From the NCBI GenBank assembly GCA_964452645.1, contig CAYVMO010000004.1:1-64000 (forward strand): a stretch of DNA of 64,000 nt. The letters are read 5' to 3'. The notes below the pieces were generated by a model. That model saw only the letters and a program-made list of their open reading frames with translations. It had not been told where the DNA came from and searched no databases. Shown in pieces: positions 45,113 to 54,046 of the stretch. Position numbers and translations under genes: made by a program. Each line of letters starts with the position of its first letter. The stretch's first letter is position 1. The DNA comes from CAYXTW01 sp964452645 (GTDB lineage Bacteria > Zixibacteria > MSB-5A5 > GN15 > PGXB01).

Positions 45113-47539
45113 CTATGAGTTATTGTCAAATTCAAGCGGTTTTTCCTTATTATTCTTCGCTGACGCTCCAAAATGATAAACAAGGCCGGCGTAAAATAGC
45201 CTGGCGTCACGGGTCGAAATGATATCACGATTCAATTCAGGAGTTCGTAGTTCGATTTTCCGACGGCGCGTTTTCAAAATATCGGAAACAGTCATGATTA
45301 ATGACAATTTATCGCTTATCAAATAATGCCTCGCCCCGAGATTCAACACGAAACTCGGCAAATACCTGCCCTGAGGCGTCAGCCGTGACGATCGATAATA
45401 GGAGTTTGCTTGCAGGACTGTGCCCGGTCTCATTTTAAAGTTTATATTGAAATTTCCGCTCCAGGTGACGATTGATTTGCTGCTACTTAAACCGATATTA
45501 GAGGCATCAATCGCATTATAGAATATATTAGTGCTGATATCGGCATCGACATGGTCACCCAGGGAACCATTAATCACCAACTCCAGACCGGCCGATTGAT
45601 CATGAGAGAGATTGGTCATAGTAGTTTGCAAAATTGAATCCTGAACAATTTCGGTAACGAATGTAAAACCATTATATCTGTAGCGGTAATAGGCTGAAGG
45701 GGTAACGGAAAGGTGGTTGTAACGCAATTGCCAGCCAAATTCGATGGAGTTAATATATTCCGGAAGCAAATGAGGATTGCCGATTCTTATGTTCAATGGA
45801 TCACGGTACTCCGGAAAGGGATTGAGATCTTCCCCTTCGGGCCGATTAGTGCGACGGCTGTAATTGAGTTGAAGTTCGGAGTTTTCATTGAACTTATAGG
45901 CCAGGTGCAAGGTCGGATAAAAGCTGGAATAGTCTTTACTAAAATTTAAATTTGTTGTTGTCAGATTGGCCCTGTTTTGCACATACTCGAACCGTGCCCC
46001 CGCCAAAAAACTGAATTCTCCGAAAGAGTGCTCCAGAGTGGAATAGAGAGCATCGATATACTGATCAAACAGAAATCGATTCGTCCTGGCCGTGTCGGTT
46101 ACAAAAATATCCCGGCTGGTATCGTAGGACTGGGCGAATAAGTCGAAATCCTGTTTCAGCACCTCATGCGTGTATCCGCTTTCAATATTGAAATCCTCGG
46201 AAATGGGATTAATGTATTCAAGAGACAGTTGGGTTTGCTTTTCGCCCTGCTTTATCCGTTCATTGTCATATTCCGGCTTATCATTCGGCACCATATAGAC
46301 ATTGGTATAATGATTATCTTCCTGTTCCGGCTGATCGGAGATATCAAATTCAAGGCGCAGTTTATGATCCTTTCTGGCAAAGGAATGCTCCATATAAGCG
46401 GCCGCTTCGTTTTCTCGTTCATATTCGGGATCAAAACGATTGCGGCGGTAGTCATTCGATACCGCCGATAAATTATTTAGGGAAACATTATCAGCGATTC
46501 CCGTTCGGGTGAAGCTCTTATAGAAATAATTTCCTGAAATGCCAAGGCTCGTCTTTTCGTCAACATTGTAATCAACGCCAAGTATCGCTATGTGGGATAA
46601 CGGTCGATCGAACGTCTGATCATCCCCGTTATAAGAGCTGTTTGAATCGGCCGCCGAATAATAGTATTGTCGCGAATCTTCGGTCCGGCGATGACGATTG
46701 TCCTTACGGACTCCGTAACTGGAATAAATATTGAAGCCGCCCGGATTGTAGTTAAGGCCGATATTTCCATTGTAGCGGCTGTCGATGCCGCTATTGGCGG
46801 ATATGGAGCCGCCCCATCCTTTGTTAGTATTCTTTTTAAGAACCAGATTTATAATTCCGGACGTTCCATCCGGTTTGTATTTTGCTGATGGATTGGTGAT
46901 AACTTCAATCGTTTCGATTGAATTGGCGGGCATCTGCTCCAAAACATCGGCCCGGGTTTTGCCCATCAGGGGGGATGTTTTCCCATTGATCAGGATAAGG
47001 ACATTACTGGAGCCCCTGAGGCTGACGTTCCCGTCGATATCTACTGACACGGAAGGTATATTCTGAAGTAACTCACTGGCCGAGCCGGCGTGCGCCATTA
47101 TGTCCTGCTGAACATTATATACCTTTCGATCAATAAAATTATTGATTAAGGGCTTCTCGCCGGTCACCATAATTTTATCCAACAGCAATTTTGTTTCGGT
47201 TATCGAAAGCGTCCCCAGATCACCTTTTTCGTGTCGGGAGTCGATTATAAATGGTCCCGGTTTGAGGTCAATATATCCTACGCAGCTAATGACCAGATAA
47301 TAATTGCCGTCAGGAATATGATTCAAAATAAATTTGCCGTCAATATCAGTCATGGTTCCAGTGATAACAGCGCTATCGGTCGCATTATATAGTATGACGC
47401 TGACATAGCCTATTGGTAGTTGGCTTGATTTTGAGACAATGCGACCTTTTACAGAACCATCATGGGGAAGTTGCGCGAACAGATTAGAAGATAAGACTGT
47501 AATACAAAATACGTAGATCAAATATTTATGCTGATTCAT
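45113..47539 (-). CDS. TonB-dependent receptor-like outer-membrane protein
   Basis: An 808-residue exported protein of the Bacteroidota-style outer-membrane beta-barrel family. Signal peptide residues 1-22. A carboxypeptidase-regulatory-like domain (about 28-110, GSVKGRIVSKSSQLPIGYVS) is followed by a plug domain (INNFIDRKVYNVQQDIMAHA to EVITNPSAKYKPDGTSGIIN) and a barrel with many alternating strands. Members without an obvious TonB box often act in outer-membrane transport or signalling. Monocistronic, with no SusD partner, so polysaccharide uptake of the Sus type is not indicated. Ligand unknown. Confidence 0.85.
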   Translation of the reverse strand: MNQHKYLIYVFCITVLSSNLFAQLPHDGSVKGRIVSKSSQLPIGYVSVILYNATDSAVITGTMTDIDGKFILNHIPDGNYYLVISCVGYIDLKPGPFIIDSRHEKGDLGTLSITETKLLLDKIMVTGEKPLINNFIDRKVYNVQQDIMAHAGSASELLQNIPSVSVDIDGNVSLRGSSNVLILINGKTSPLMGKTRADVLEQMPANSIETIEVITNPSAKYKPDGTSGIINLVLKKNTNKGWGGSISANSGIDSRYNGNIGLNYNPGGFNIYSSYGVRKDNRHRRTEDSRQYYYSAADSNSSYNGDDQTFDRPLSHIAILGVDYNVDEKTSLGISGNYFYKSFTRTGIADNVSLNNLSAVSNDYRRNRFDPEYERENEAAAYMEHSFARKDHKLRLEFDISDQPEQEDNHYTNVYMVPNDKPEYDNERIKQGEKQTQLSLEYINPISEDFNIESGYTHEVLKQDFDLFAQSYDTSRDIFVTDTARTNRFLFDQYIDALYSTLEHSFGEFSFLAGARFEYVQNRANLTTTNLNFSKDYSSFYPTLHLAYKFNENSELQLNYSRRTNRPEGEDLNPFPEYRDPLNIRIGNPHLLPEYINSIEFGWQLRYNHLSVTPSAYYRYRYNGFTFVTEIVQDSILQTTMTNLSHDQSAGLELVINGSLGDHVDADISTNIFYNAIDASNIGLSSSKSIVTWSGNFNINFKMRPGTVLQANSYYRSSRLTPQGRYLPSFVLNLGARHYLISDKLSLIMTVSDILKTRRRKIELRTPELNRDIISTRDARLFYAGLVYHFGASAKNNKEKPLEFDNNS

Positions 47540-48067
47540 CCAAATTCTCCAAGTTGCAATAGCTTTTCGATTTTTATAATCGGATAGTAATTCCAGATCG
47601 TATCACCATAGCATAATTATTATCATAGGTCGAATCTCAGCATGGGAGCCTCGGTAATTGAGACATTGGCCCATGTATGCATATTTCAGTTTGTGGCCGA
47701 GCCTTTCATATTTTAAAAAGCGAATATGCATTTTTAAAATGAAATTCAGATGAAAAAGCTGATAATATTTTTATGTTTTTAAAACTTTAGCTGGATAAAA
47801 GGTGCTGTCAATCCATATTAGCCCAGTCCGCGAAGAAATAGGAAGCCGAATTTTGAAAAAACCACTGAAATTAATGCCCATTTGGCTATCATCGGTCTCT
47901 GTATGTTGTTAAAATACAATTAGATATGAAAAGGCAAGCCGATCTGTCTATGCCCATAATTCATCTACTTGCACACTCTTTATTATTGCTTCCCTTACCG
48001 TTCAGGACTCAGAATCTTTGGGCTCAAATTCTCAATTTAGCGGACCTTTCTGTTATTAACAAATGAA
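47540..48067. other. Intergenic region between divergent genes, nothing recognised
   Basis: About 530 bp between the receptor gene and the first B repeat before blaI. AT-rich, with no convincing ORF, promoter or structured element that I can defend. Confidence 0.35.
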
Positions 48068-48167
48068 GTGGCCCCAATATCACTCTCCACAGACTTTTAT
48101 GGCTTTCAGCTTCCCGATCCAATTGGACTACGCGAGAATCCGTAGAACTCGCTGGAAGGCAATTAAG
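48068..48167 (+). repeat. Dispersed repeat, B module (copy B3)
   Basis: Solitary B module: GTGGCCCCAATATCACTCTC, a middle with TTTCAGCTTCCCGATC, and a 3' hairpin GCGAG-loop-CTCGC followed by TGGAAGGCAATTAA. It lies upstream of the BlaI operator region. Compared with copy B2 the 3' hairpin differs at two base pairs, both compensated. Confidence 0.65.
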
Positions 48168-48232
48168 CAGGGTAATTTCCCCACATCGCCGTCCTGGGTG
48201 CCAGATTGAGGTGAAGAGAAAAAACGAAACTT

Positions 48233-48252
48233 ATTACGAAGGCCTTCGTAAT
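48233..48252. promoter_or_regulatory. Perfect 20-bp palindrome, candidate BlaI-family operator
   Basis: ATTACGAAGGCCTTCGTAAT is a perfect inverted repeat whose centre is 44 bp upstream of the repressor gene start. BlaI/MecI/CopY-family repressors bind such dyads in the promoter of their own operon and repress until cleaved. Position and symmetry fit autoregulation of the three-gene operon that follows. I found no second exact copy in the window. Confidence 0.65.
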
Positions 48253-48286
48253 TATCTATTGAAAGTTTCGAACCATGTAGAGAGTT

Positions 48287-48673
48287 GTGATGATCCATAA
48301 GCAGAATCCGACAGACGCCGAGCTGGATTTGTTGAAAGTGCTGTGGGAGCACGGCCCCTGCACGGTCGGCGAAGTGCATGCCTTTCTTAAGGATGCACCC
48401 CCGCGAGGATACACAACCATTCTTAAACTGTTGCAGATCATGGCCGAGAAGGGGCTAGTCAAACGAGATGAAAAAGGCAGAGCCCATATTTACCGGGCAG
48501 CCGTGTCCGATTTACAAATTCATCGCAAATACGTGAGGCATCTTCTTGCCAGAGTATTTGACAATTCAGCCGGCAAACTTGTGACTCAGGCTTTGGCCGC
48601 GCGTCCCGTCTCGCCTGAAGAGCTTGCCGAAATCAGACGCATGCTCGATGAAATGGAAAAGAGGTCAAAATGA
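48287..48673 (+). CDS. BlaI/MecI/CopY-family transcriptional repressor
   Basis: A 128-residue winged-helix repressor. The first half is NPTDAELDLLKVLWEHGPCT (the canonical start of BlaI proteins) with the recognition helix in GYTTILKLLQIMAEKGLVKR. The C-terminal dimerisation helix region contains the usual protease-sensitive zone. GTG at 48287 or ATG at 48290 can start it. The stop overlaps the start of the metallopeptidase gene (ATGA). As in bla/mec systems, the neighbouring membrane metallopeptidase should inactivate it upon signal; a perfect dyad upstream is the likely operator. Confidence 0.9.
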   Translation: MMIHKQNPTDAELDLLKVLWEHGPCTVGEVHAFLKDAPPRGYTTILKLLQIMAEKGLVKRDEKGRAHIYRAAVSDLQIHRKYVRHLLARVFDNSAGKLVTQALAARPVSPEELAEIRRMLDEMEKRSK

Positions 48674-50631
48674 CAGAGAATCAATTGATTGAGTTGGAGC
48701 CATATATTCGCACTGTTACGATTGTTCTAATGCATTCACTCTGGCAGGGGATTCTCATCGGGATTTTCGCGGCCGTTGCGCTATCTCTGTTGAGGAGTAG
48801 TAGCGTAAGGATTCGTTACGCCGTTTCTTGCAGCGCCATGGCAGCCGTTATAGTGGTTACGGCTGTGACAACCGTCTTAGTATGGCCTGATGGGCATCGT
48901 CCAGCGAAATACGTTTCCGCTATGACAGGTGAACTGGTCGGTGGAGAGGGCACTTCGGATGTCGGCGCGGCAATTAGCCGCCCCGTTCCCATCAATGATG
49001 CATCTTCATCAAACCGCTGGTGGAAAGACCCTTCGATCAGTCGGTACTTCTTTATGATCTGGGTCGCGGGCGTGATGCTGCTTTCCTTCTACCATTTTTT
49101 GGGCTGGCGCCGTGCCCGTGGATTTGTCAGGCGAGGCACTTCCCCGGTACCAACCGAGTGGCAGGTGCGGTTCAAGAATTTGTGCGATGAATTCAGGGTC
49201 AGACGAATTGTTGCGTTGCTGAACAGTTCTCTAGTCAAGGTGCCCTGTGTGGTAGGTTGGATTAAGCCGGCAATACTGGTTCCTATAAGTATGTTTACTT
49301 CGCTCGATCCTTCCGAGATAGAGATGATCCTTGTGCACGAACTTGCTCACGTTCGACGTTATGACATCCTCGTCAATATAATACAGACAGCCGTGGAAAC
49401 ACTTTTCTTTTTTAATCCGGCTATCTGGTGGCTTTCCCGCCAGATCCGGACCGAGCGGGAGGATTGCTGCGATGACACGGTCATTCTCAGAGCGGGCAAT
49501 CGACTCAGGTATGCCCGAGCACTGGCTAATCTGGAGGAGTTAAGAATGTTTCAGGCAAGTTTTAATTCCGCCCTTACCGGCACGCCGCTCGAACGTCGCA
49601 TTCAGCGAATAGTCGGAGCGACAAAACCACGCTTCTACTCTTCGGTGCTGAGCATTTCCGGTATGCTCTTGATCGCTTCCATAATTGTCATCGTATTAGG
49701 ATCGTTCGGCGACTCGAATGATTCGGTAGTGCAGGCCGGCGAGAAAATCGAAGCAACGCAGACATTCGAATCGGAACCCGGTGATCTGCGCGGCAAGTGG
49801 GAGACCGAAATGGATGGCGATCGACTGAAGATTCTGGTGTATGGCCAACAAAGTTCGGGAATGAGCTATATTCTCGACCATAACGAGGTGGCCAACATTA
49901 TGAATCAGGGAAAGGATTCGTTTCAGATCGTCCGCGATGCCGGAACGCTGTTTCTTGAGGGAAGGCTGAAAAAGCGCGGCGGGAATTTCGATGGAAGCGG
50001 CAAATGGTTCTTTCGGCCCGACACAGCGTACATGCGCTTTATGGGGCGCTACGGATTACGCGAGGACGACCGGCAAAAAACGTTTTCCCTGGCCATACGC
50101 GATATCTCCCGCAAGTACCTGTCCGAGATGGAAGACCGCGGGTACCATGGTCTGAGTGTTGATCAACTGATCTCGGCAGGAGTTTTCGGTATATCACCTG
50201 AACTTGTGGACGAGTTCCGCGACGCCGGGTACCCCGATTTGTCCTACAATCAGTTGCTTTCACTGCGGGTCCAGAATGTCAGCCCGGACGATGCGCGTGA
50301 GTTCGAAGAGACAGGAATTGGTCATCTCACACTTGAACAGCTTGTCTCGGCAAAAATGAATGGTATTACCCCCGAATACGTAAAGTCTTTCCGCAAAGCC
50401 GGTTTCCGTGATTTGACATTCAACAACCTTGTCACCTTGCATGCCTTCAATCTGGATGTCGGCGATTTCGAGGATTGTTACCGGCATCGTTTTATGGATT
50501 TCTCACAAGAAAATATGGTGTGGGTGTGCGGTTTCGGAATCACACGGGAAGATATAAAGAGGATGAAAGAACGCGGATATACGGACATCGACAGCATAAT
50601 TAGTATACTGGCTAAAGAGTATGGCAAATGA
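48670..50631 (+). CDS. BlaR1/M56-type membrane metallopeptidase with novel C-terminal repeat domain
   Basis: A 653-residue sensor-protease. The M56 part (about 1-350) has four membrane segments, the zinc motif HELAH (His223-His227) and a downstream acidic site (REDCCDD), so the peptidase looks active. The last helix is at about 329-347. The extracytoplasmic portion differs from classical BlaR1: no penicillin-binding STxK domain. Instead there is a beta-rich segment (about 370-470, GDLRGKWETEMDG) and then about 5.5 repeats of 29 residues (about 483-653), with pattern hhppfpppGYxpLshppLhphxxxGhsP. Signal recognised is therefore not a beta-lactam (inference). Co-transcribed with blaI-like and probably with the aspartic protease. 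Confidence 0.85.
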   Translation: MTENQLIELEPYIRTVTIVLMHSLWQGILIGIFAAVALSLLRSSSVRIRYAVSCSAMAAVIVVTAVTTVLVWPDGHRPAKYVSAMTGELVGGEGTSDVGAAISRPVPINDASSSNRWWKDPSISRYFFMIWVAGVMLLSFYHFLGWRRARGFVRRGTSPVPTEWQVRFKNLCDEFRVRRIVALLNSSLVKVPCVVGWIKPAILVPISMFTSLDPSEIEMILVHELAHVRRYDILVNIIQTAVETLFFFNPAIWWLSRQIRTEREDCCDDTVILRAGNRLRYARALANLEELRMFQASFNSALTGTPLERRIQRIVGATKPRFYSSVLSISGMLLIASIIVIVLGSFGDSNDSVVQAGEKIEATQTFESEPGDLRGKWETEMDGDRLKILVYGQQSSGMSYILDHNEVANIMNQGKDSFQIVRDAGTLFLEGRLKKRGGNFDGSGKWFFRPDTAYMRFMGRYGLREDDRQKTFSLAIRDISRKYLSEMEDRGYHGLSVDQLISAGVFGISPELVDEFRDAGYPDLSYNQLLSLRVQNVSPDDAREFEETGIGHLTLEQLVSAKMNGITPEYVKSFRKAGFRDLTFNNLVTLHAFNLDVGDFEDCYRHRFMDFSQENMVWVCGFGITREDIKRMKERGYTDIDSIISILAKEYGK

Positions 50632-50692
50632 TTACACTCGAGATTATAATTGGGCCCCAGATGTATTCTGATTTAATCTGCGGAGTTAAACT

Positions 50693-52258
50693 ATGGAATA
50701 TTTAAACAGCGTTTATCTGACAGGGAGTCGAAGTATCTTGACAGAGAAATATTATCGTCTTCAAGACTACTTCCGCAAACTCGTATTTCATTTCTTGGTC
50801 AATTTTTCTGTATTGACGGTTTTAAGTGGTATAGTTATGACTCAGCCTCTGGTTGCAAGCAGTCTGCCTTCAAAAAATGCAATAATAGCGCAAGAAGTAA
50901 GCGATGATGATCGCGTCGAACCATCACAAAACCAGGCGCCAAGCTCGTCACCCGATTCCGCTGATACAAATTCTCCTTTAGTGGTGCATATCTCTGACAA
51001 TTGCGTGGAGCAAGCTATTGTCAAGATTCGTGCGGGAAAACCTCTCGCAGCTCTCGAGCTTTCTGAAAAAGGACTGGTTCAAAATCCGGATTCAGCCATT
51101 ACTCTCGCGGTTTTGGGGCTATCTCAGATTGCATGTGGTCAGTGGCAGGAAGCTGAACTGTGGTTGAAGCAAGCGCTTGCTCTGGATTCTACGCTGCCTG
51201 AAGCTCACCTGGGCCTGGCGAATATCGCATACGGGAAAACGCGTTACAGTCTCGCTATCGTACACGCGAATAAAGCTATAGCCTCTCAGCATCTTAAGGC
51301 GCAGGCCTATTCTGTCCTGGCGGCATCTCTTGAGGAGATGAACTTGCATGATCAAGCAAGTCAGGCTATGAATGAAGCCTGCAAATGGTCGGATTATTTG
51401 CCGGAATATTATAGGAAGAATATGCAGAACTTGTCTGAGATTTACTCTTCATATGAAGGCAGCAACCTTTATGAAATTCCCGGTGATTTTACATCAACCG
51501 TCATTCCGTTCACGAATTACCTGGGGTTTGCCTTGCTGGAAGCAACCGCCGATGGCCGGGATCTGGACTCGGTTCTTCTTGACACTGGTTTTGGCGGGTC
51601 ATTGATGATCAGCACAAAGGACGCAGAGAAGATGGGATTAGTCTTTTTAGGTGAACATATAACGCGTAGTTTCTATGGTGAACTTGTGATAAAGATCGCC
51701 CTGGTCAAGTCAGTCCGGCTGGGCGATCTGGTTGTGCACAATGTCCCTGCCTATGTAAGTGATGATATCCCCGGCGGTTTCGGGGGACTGATAGGCTGGC
51801 AGCTCCTTAAACATTTCAATTTCTCCGTTGATTTTACAAACTCTCGAGTCACGTTTTTCAACCCAAAACATCAAGACCTCCAGAGAGACACGTTCAGCAG
51901 GAATAGATTGGTGGATCGTATTCCCTTCTTCTATGGCTCCAGCATCAGAATCAATGCCTGTTTTGGAGATAGGGGGCCCGGGTATTTTATCTTAGATACC
52001 GGTGCACGTTATCCATCATTGCACGTTGATTCTTCCGATGATGCCAGTATTGTGGGGTCAGAGTCACGAACATCCATTGAGATTGGATATCTTGTATTTG
52101 ACAACATGAAAGTCGAGCATTACGATCTTTCGCTTATCCACGAAATCGGACGTTACTATTTTGATGGAATAGTTGGAATCAGCGTATTTCAGAATTCGGT
52201 TCTCCACTTTATTCCAGGAGAATCGACTTTGTATGTAGAGTGTGAATTGACGAATTGA
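50693..52258 (+). CDS. Exported TPR protein with two-lobed retropepsin-like aspartic protease
   Basis: A 521-residue protein. A hydrophobic segment at about 35-52 acts as membrane anchor or signal. TPR-like helices lie at about 105-235 (AITLAVLGLSQIACGQWQEA onward). The C-terminal half carries two aspartic-protease lobes, each with its own catalytic triplet: LLDTGFGG (Asp297) and ILDTGARY (Asp435), each followed by the hydrophobic GLIGW/GIVGIS-type flap-end motif. Bacterial retropepsin-like proteins usually have this arrangement but rarely sit next to BlaI/BlaR1 genes. Third gene of the operon, 61 bp after the M56 gene. Substrate unknown; envelope proteolysis is the natural guess. Confidence 0.75.
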   Translation: MEYLNSVYLTGSRSILTEKYYRLQDYFRKLVFHFLVNFSVLTVLSGIVMTQPLVASSLPSKNAIIAQEVSDDDRVEPSQNQAPSSSPDSADTNSPLVVHISDNCVEQAIVKIRAGKPLAALELSEKGLVQNPDSAITLAVLGLSQIACGQWQEAELWLKQALALDSTLPEAHLGLANIAYGKTRYSLAIVHANKAIASQHLKAQAYSVLAASLEEMNLHDQASQAMNEACKWSDYLPEYYRKNMQNLSEIYSSYEGSNLYEIPGDFTSTVIPFTNYLGFALLEATADGRDLDSVLLDTGFGGSLMISTKDAEKMGLVFLGEHITRSFYGELVIKIALVKSVRLGDLVVHNVPAYVSDDIPGGFGGLIGWQLLKHFNFSVDFTNSRVTFFNPKHQDLQRDTFSRNRLVDRIPFFYGSSIRINACFGDRGPGYFILDTGARYPSLHVDSSDDASIVGSESRTSIEIGYLVFDNMKVEHYDLSLIHEIGRYYFDGIVGISVFQNSVLHFIPGESTLYVECELTN

Positions 52259-52367
52259 TCCGTAAGAGCACGGGCTCGTCTATTACTACCCGTTCAGACT
52301 ATGACTTTCATTCGTCTAAGGCAATGGAGTCAAGCCGCTTGAGAAGCCAAGGTCCTCAAAGTCTATG

Positions 52368-52472
52368 GCGGCCCCAATATTACTCTCCCCAAACTCCTAT
52401 ATTCTTCGATTTCCCGATTCGATTACACTTCGCGAGAATCGATGGGAGCCGCTGGAAGTTATTGCATAATTA
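52368..52472 (+). repeat. Dispersed repeat, B module (copy B4)
   Basis: GCGGCCCCAATATTACTCTC and CCCCAAACT at the 5' end; the 3' end is GCTGGAAGTTATTGC. Solitary B module between the convergent aspartic-protease and trpS genes. Confidence 0.65.
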
Positions 52473-52481
52473 AGATGATAT

Positions 52482-53594
52482 TTAAATACTCATACCCATA
52501 ACATCTCTAACTTCATCTAATGTATTTTGAGCAATAATCCTGGCGCTTTGTATTCCTTTAATCAAAATTTCGCGTATATATCCAGGGTCTTTTTCAAGTT
52601 GTAATCTCCTTTTTCTAATAGGACGAAGATATTCATTAACCGATTCGGTCAGGTATGATTTTAATTTAGAAGATCCACTATTACCTATCTCTTTAGCTAT
52701 TTCCACTGGAGATTTCCCCCGGCAAAGAGAAGCAATGAGTAATAGATTGGAGACTTCCGGTCGGTTGTCAGGATCATATGCAATCATTCTATTAGAATCA
52801 GTTTTTGCGGCTTTTATTTGTTTGGCTGTCTCATCTTCCGATAATGACAAAGCAATAGTATTATTACGGCTTTTGCTCATCTTTGACGAACCATCAAGAC
52901 CGCGCATCAAGGGAATGTCGCTAAGCAAAGCATGGGGCTCTCGGAATATTGGAATATTTTGGGAAAAAAGCTTATTAAAACGGCGGGCAATTGTGCGGGT
53001 TAATTCAAGATGCGGGAGCTGATCTTTACCTACCGGCACGACATTGGCTTTACAAAAAAGAATATCTGCCGCTTGATGAACAGGATAGACATACATTCCA
53101 GCATTTATGGACTGCTGCCCTGATGCCTCAATCTCCTCCTTGACGGTAGGATTCCGATCCAATTCAGCATTGGTTACTAACGTCAAAAAAGGTAATAAGA
53201 GTTGGTTTAATTCCGGAATATGGCTATGAGGGAAGATTTTAGTATTATCATTCTCCGGATTAAGTCCAGTAGCAATATAGTCTATGGTCAATTGTTTTAC
53301 GTTTTCAGATATATTATCACAAGTATCCCTATCTGTTAATACCTGGTAATCTGCAATAACTACGAAAATAGGAACGCCTAAATTCTGCAAACGAACACGG
53401 TTTTGTAAAGACGCGAAAAGATGACCTATATGAAGTCTACCAGTCGGTCTGTCCCCGGTAAGAACAAGAAAATTCCGTGGATTATTATTAATTTCTTGTT
53501 CAATCTGGTTGCTTTTATTTATCGCGGCTTGAAATGTGCCATAATCTATTTCGTTGTTAGTTTCATCCCTGTTTTCTTTTTTATCTGCCGCCAA
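52482..53594 (-). CDS. trpS: Tryptophanyl-tRNA synthetase
   Basis: A 370-residue class Ic aminoacyl-tRNA synthetase that charges tRNA-Trp. The HIGH motif is in GRLHIGHLF (55-58), KMSKS at 238-242, and the Trp-pocket region AGMYVYPVHQAADIL is present. The roughly 40-residue Asn/Lys-rich N-terminal extension is longer than usual (most bacterial TrpS are near 330 residues). Translation starts at TTG, 6 bp after AAAGGAG. A near-perfect sigma-70 promoter lies 52 bp upstream, so it is monocistronic. The surrounding genes are unrelated. Whether it is the only trpS of the genome is unknown. Confidence 0.93.
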   Translation of the reverse strand: MAADKKENRDETNNEIDYGTFQAAINKSNQIEQEINNNPRNFLVLTGDRPTGRLHIGHLFASLQNRVRLQNLGVPIFVVIADYQVLTDRDTCDNISENVKQLTIDYIATGLNPENDNTKIFPHSHIPELNQLLLPFLTLVTNAELDRNPTVKEEIEASGQQSINAGMYVYPVHQAADILFCKANVVPVGKDQLPHLELTRTIARRFNKLFSQNIPIFREPHALLSDIPLMRGLDGSSKMSKSRNNTIALSLSEDETAKQIKAAKTDSNRMIAYDPDNRPEVSNLLLIASLCRGKSPVEIAKEIGNSGSSKLKSYLTESVNEYLRPIRKRRLQLEKDPGYIREILIKGIQSARIIAQNTLDEVRDVMGMSI

Positions 53595-53646
53595 TTTTGT
53601 CTCCTTTGAGGATATTAAATAAATATAAGTTCCACTTTTCCGAATT

Positions 53647-53675
53647 ATTATAAACTTTTAAGCTATTTTTGTCAA
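53647..53675 (-). promoter_or_regulatory. Near-consensus sigma-70 promoter of trpS
   Basis: Read on the minus strand: TTGACA (53675-53670), 17-bp spacer, TATAAT (53652-53647). Both hexamers match the consensus perfectly. The TTG start is about 52 bp downstream. No leader peptide or attenuator-like hairpin is evident in the short leader. Confidence 0.82.
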
Positions 53676-53907
53676 ATTAAGTCGATATTTTTGGACGCCA
53701 ACAAAGTGTGACGTTCTCCCCAGAAACCAGGTAATGTGAAACTTAAGTATTTGACTGATTGCTGGTCATTGAGAAGGAGGATGTCGGATAAAAAAGTCAC
53801 GCTTTTCGGAGCACAGATTGCCTATGCCCTTCGGCTTGCCAAGCGGTGGACATCGGCCTTCGAGGCATCGCATAACATAAAAGTAATGTGGACTAACTTA
53901 GTCTATG

Positions 53908-53955
53908 GCGGGGTCTACGAGACGACTTCCGCAACTGGGTGATAGAAAACGCGGC
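53908..53955 (+). repeat. Dispersed repeat, A module (copy A3)
   Basis: GCGGGGTCTACGAGACGAC, TTCCGCAACTGGGTGATAG and AAAACGCGGC. Solitary A copy between trpS and a methyltransferase gene. Confidence 0.7.
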
Positions 53956-54046
53956 ATGAGATAAGAGTGAAAAGCGTGATTTCAGATTTCTCTAATCCGC
54001 TTTTGGTGTTGACCCGGCTCTGCGAGCTTGGTGGCGAATTCATTGA

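Noticed and set aside
48128..48379. Minus-strand ORF overlapping the blaI start and operator
   Set aside because: It overlaps the conserved BlaI coding sequence and repeat B3 and shows no family pattern; a shadow frame.
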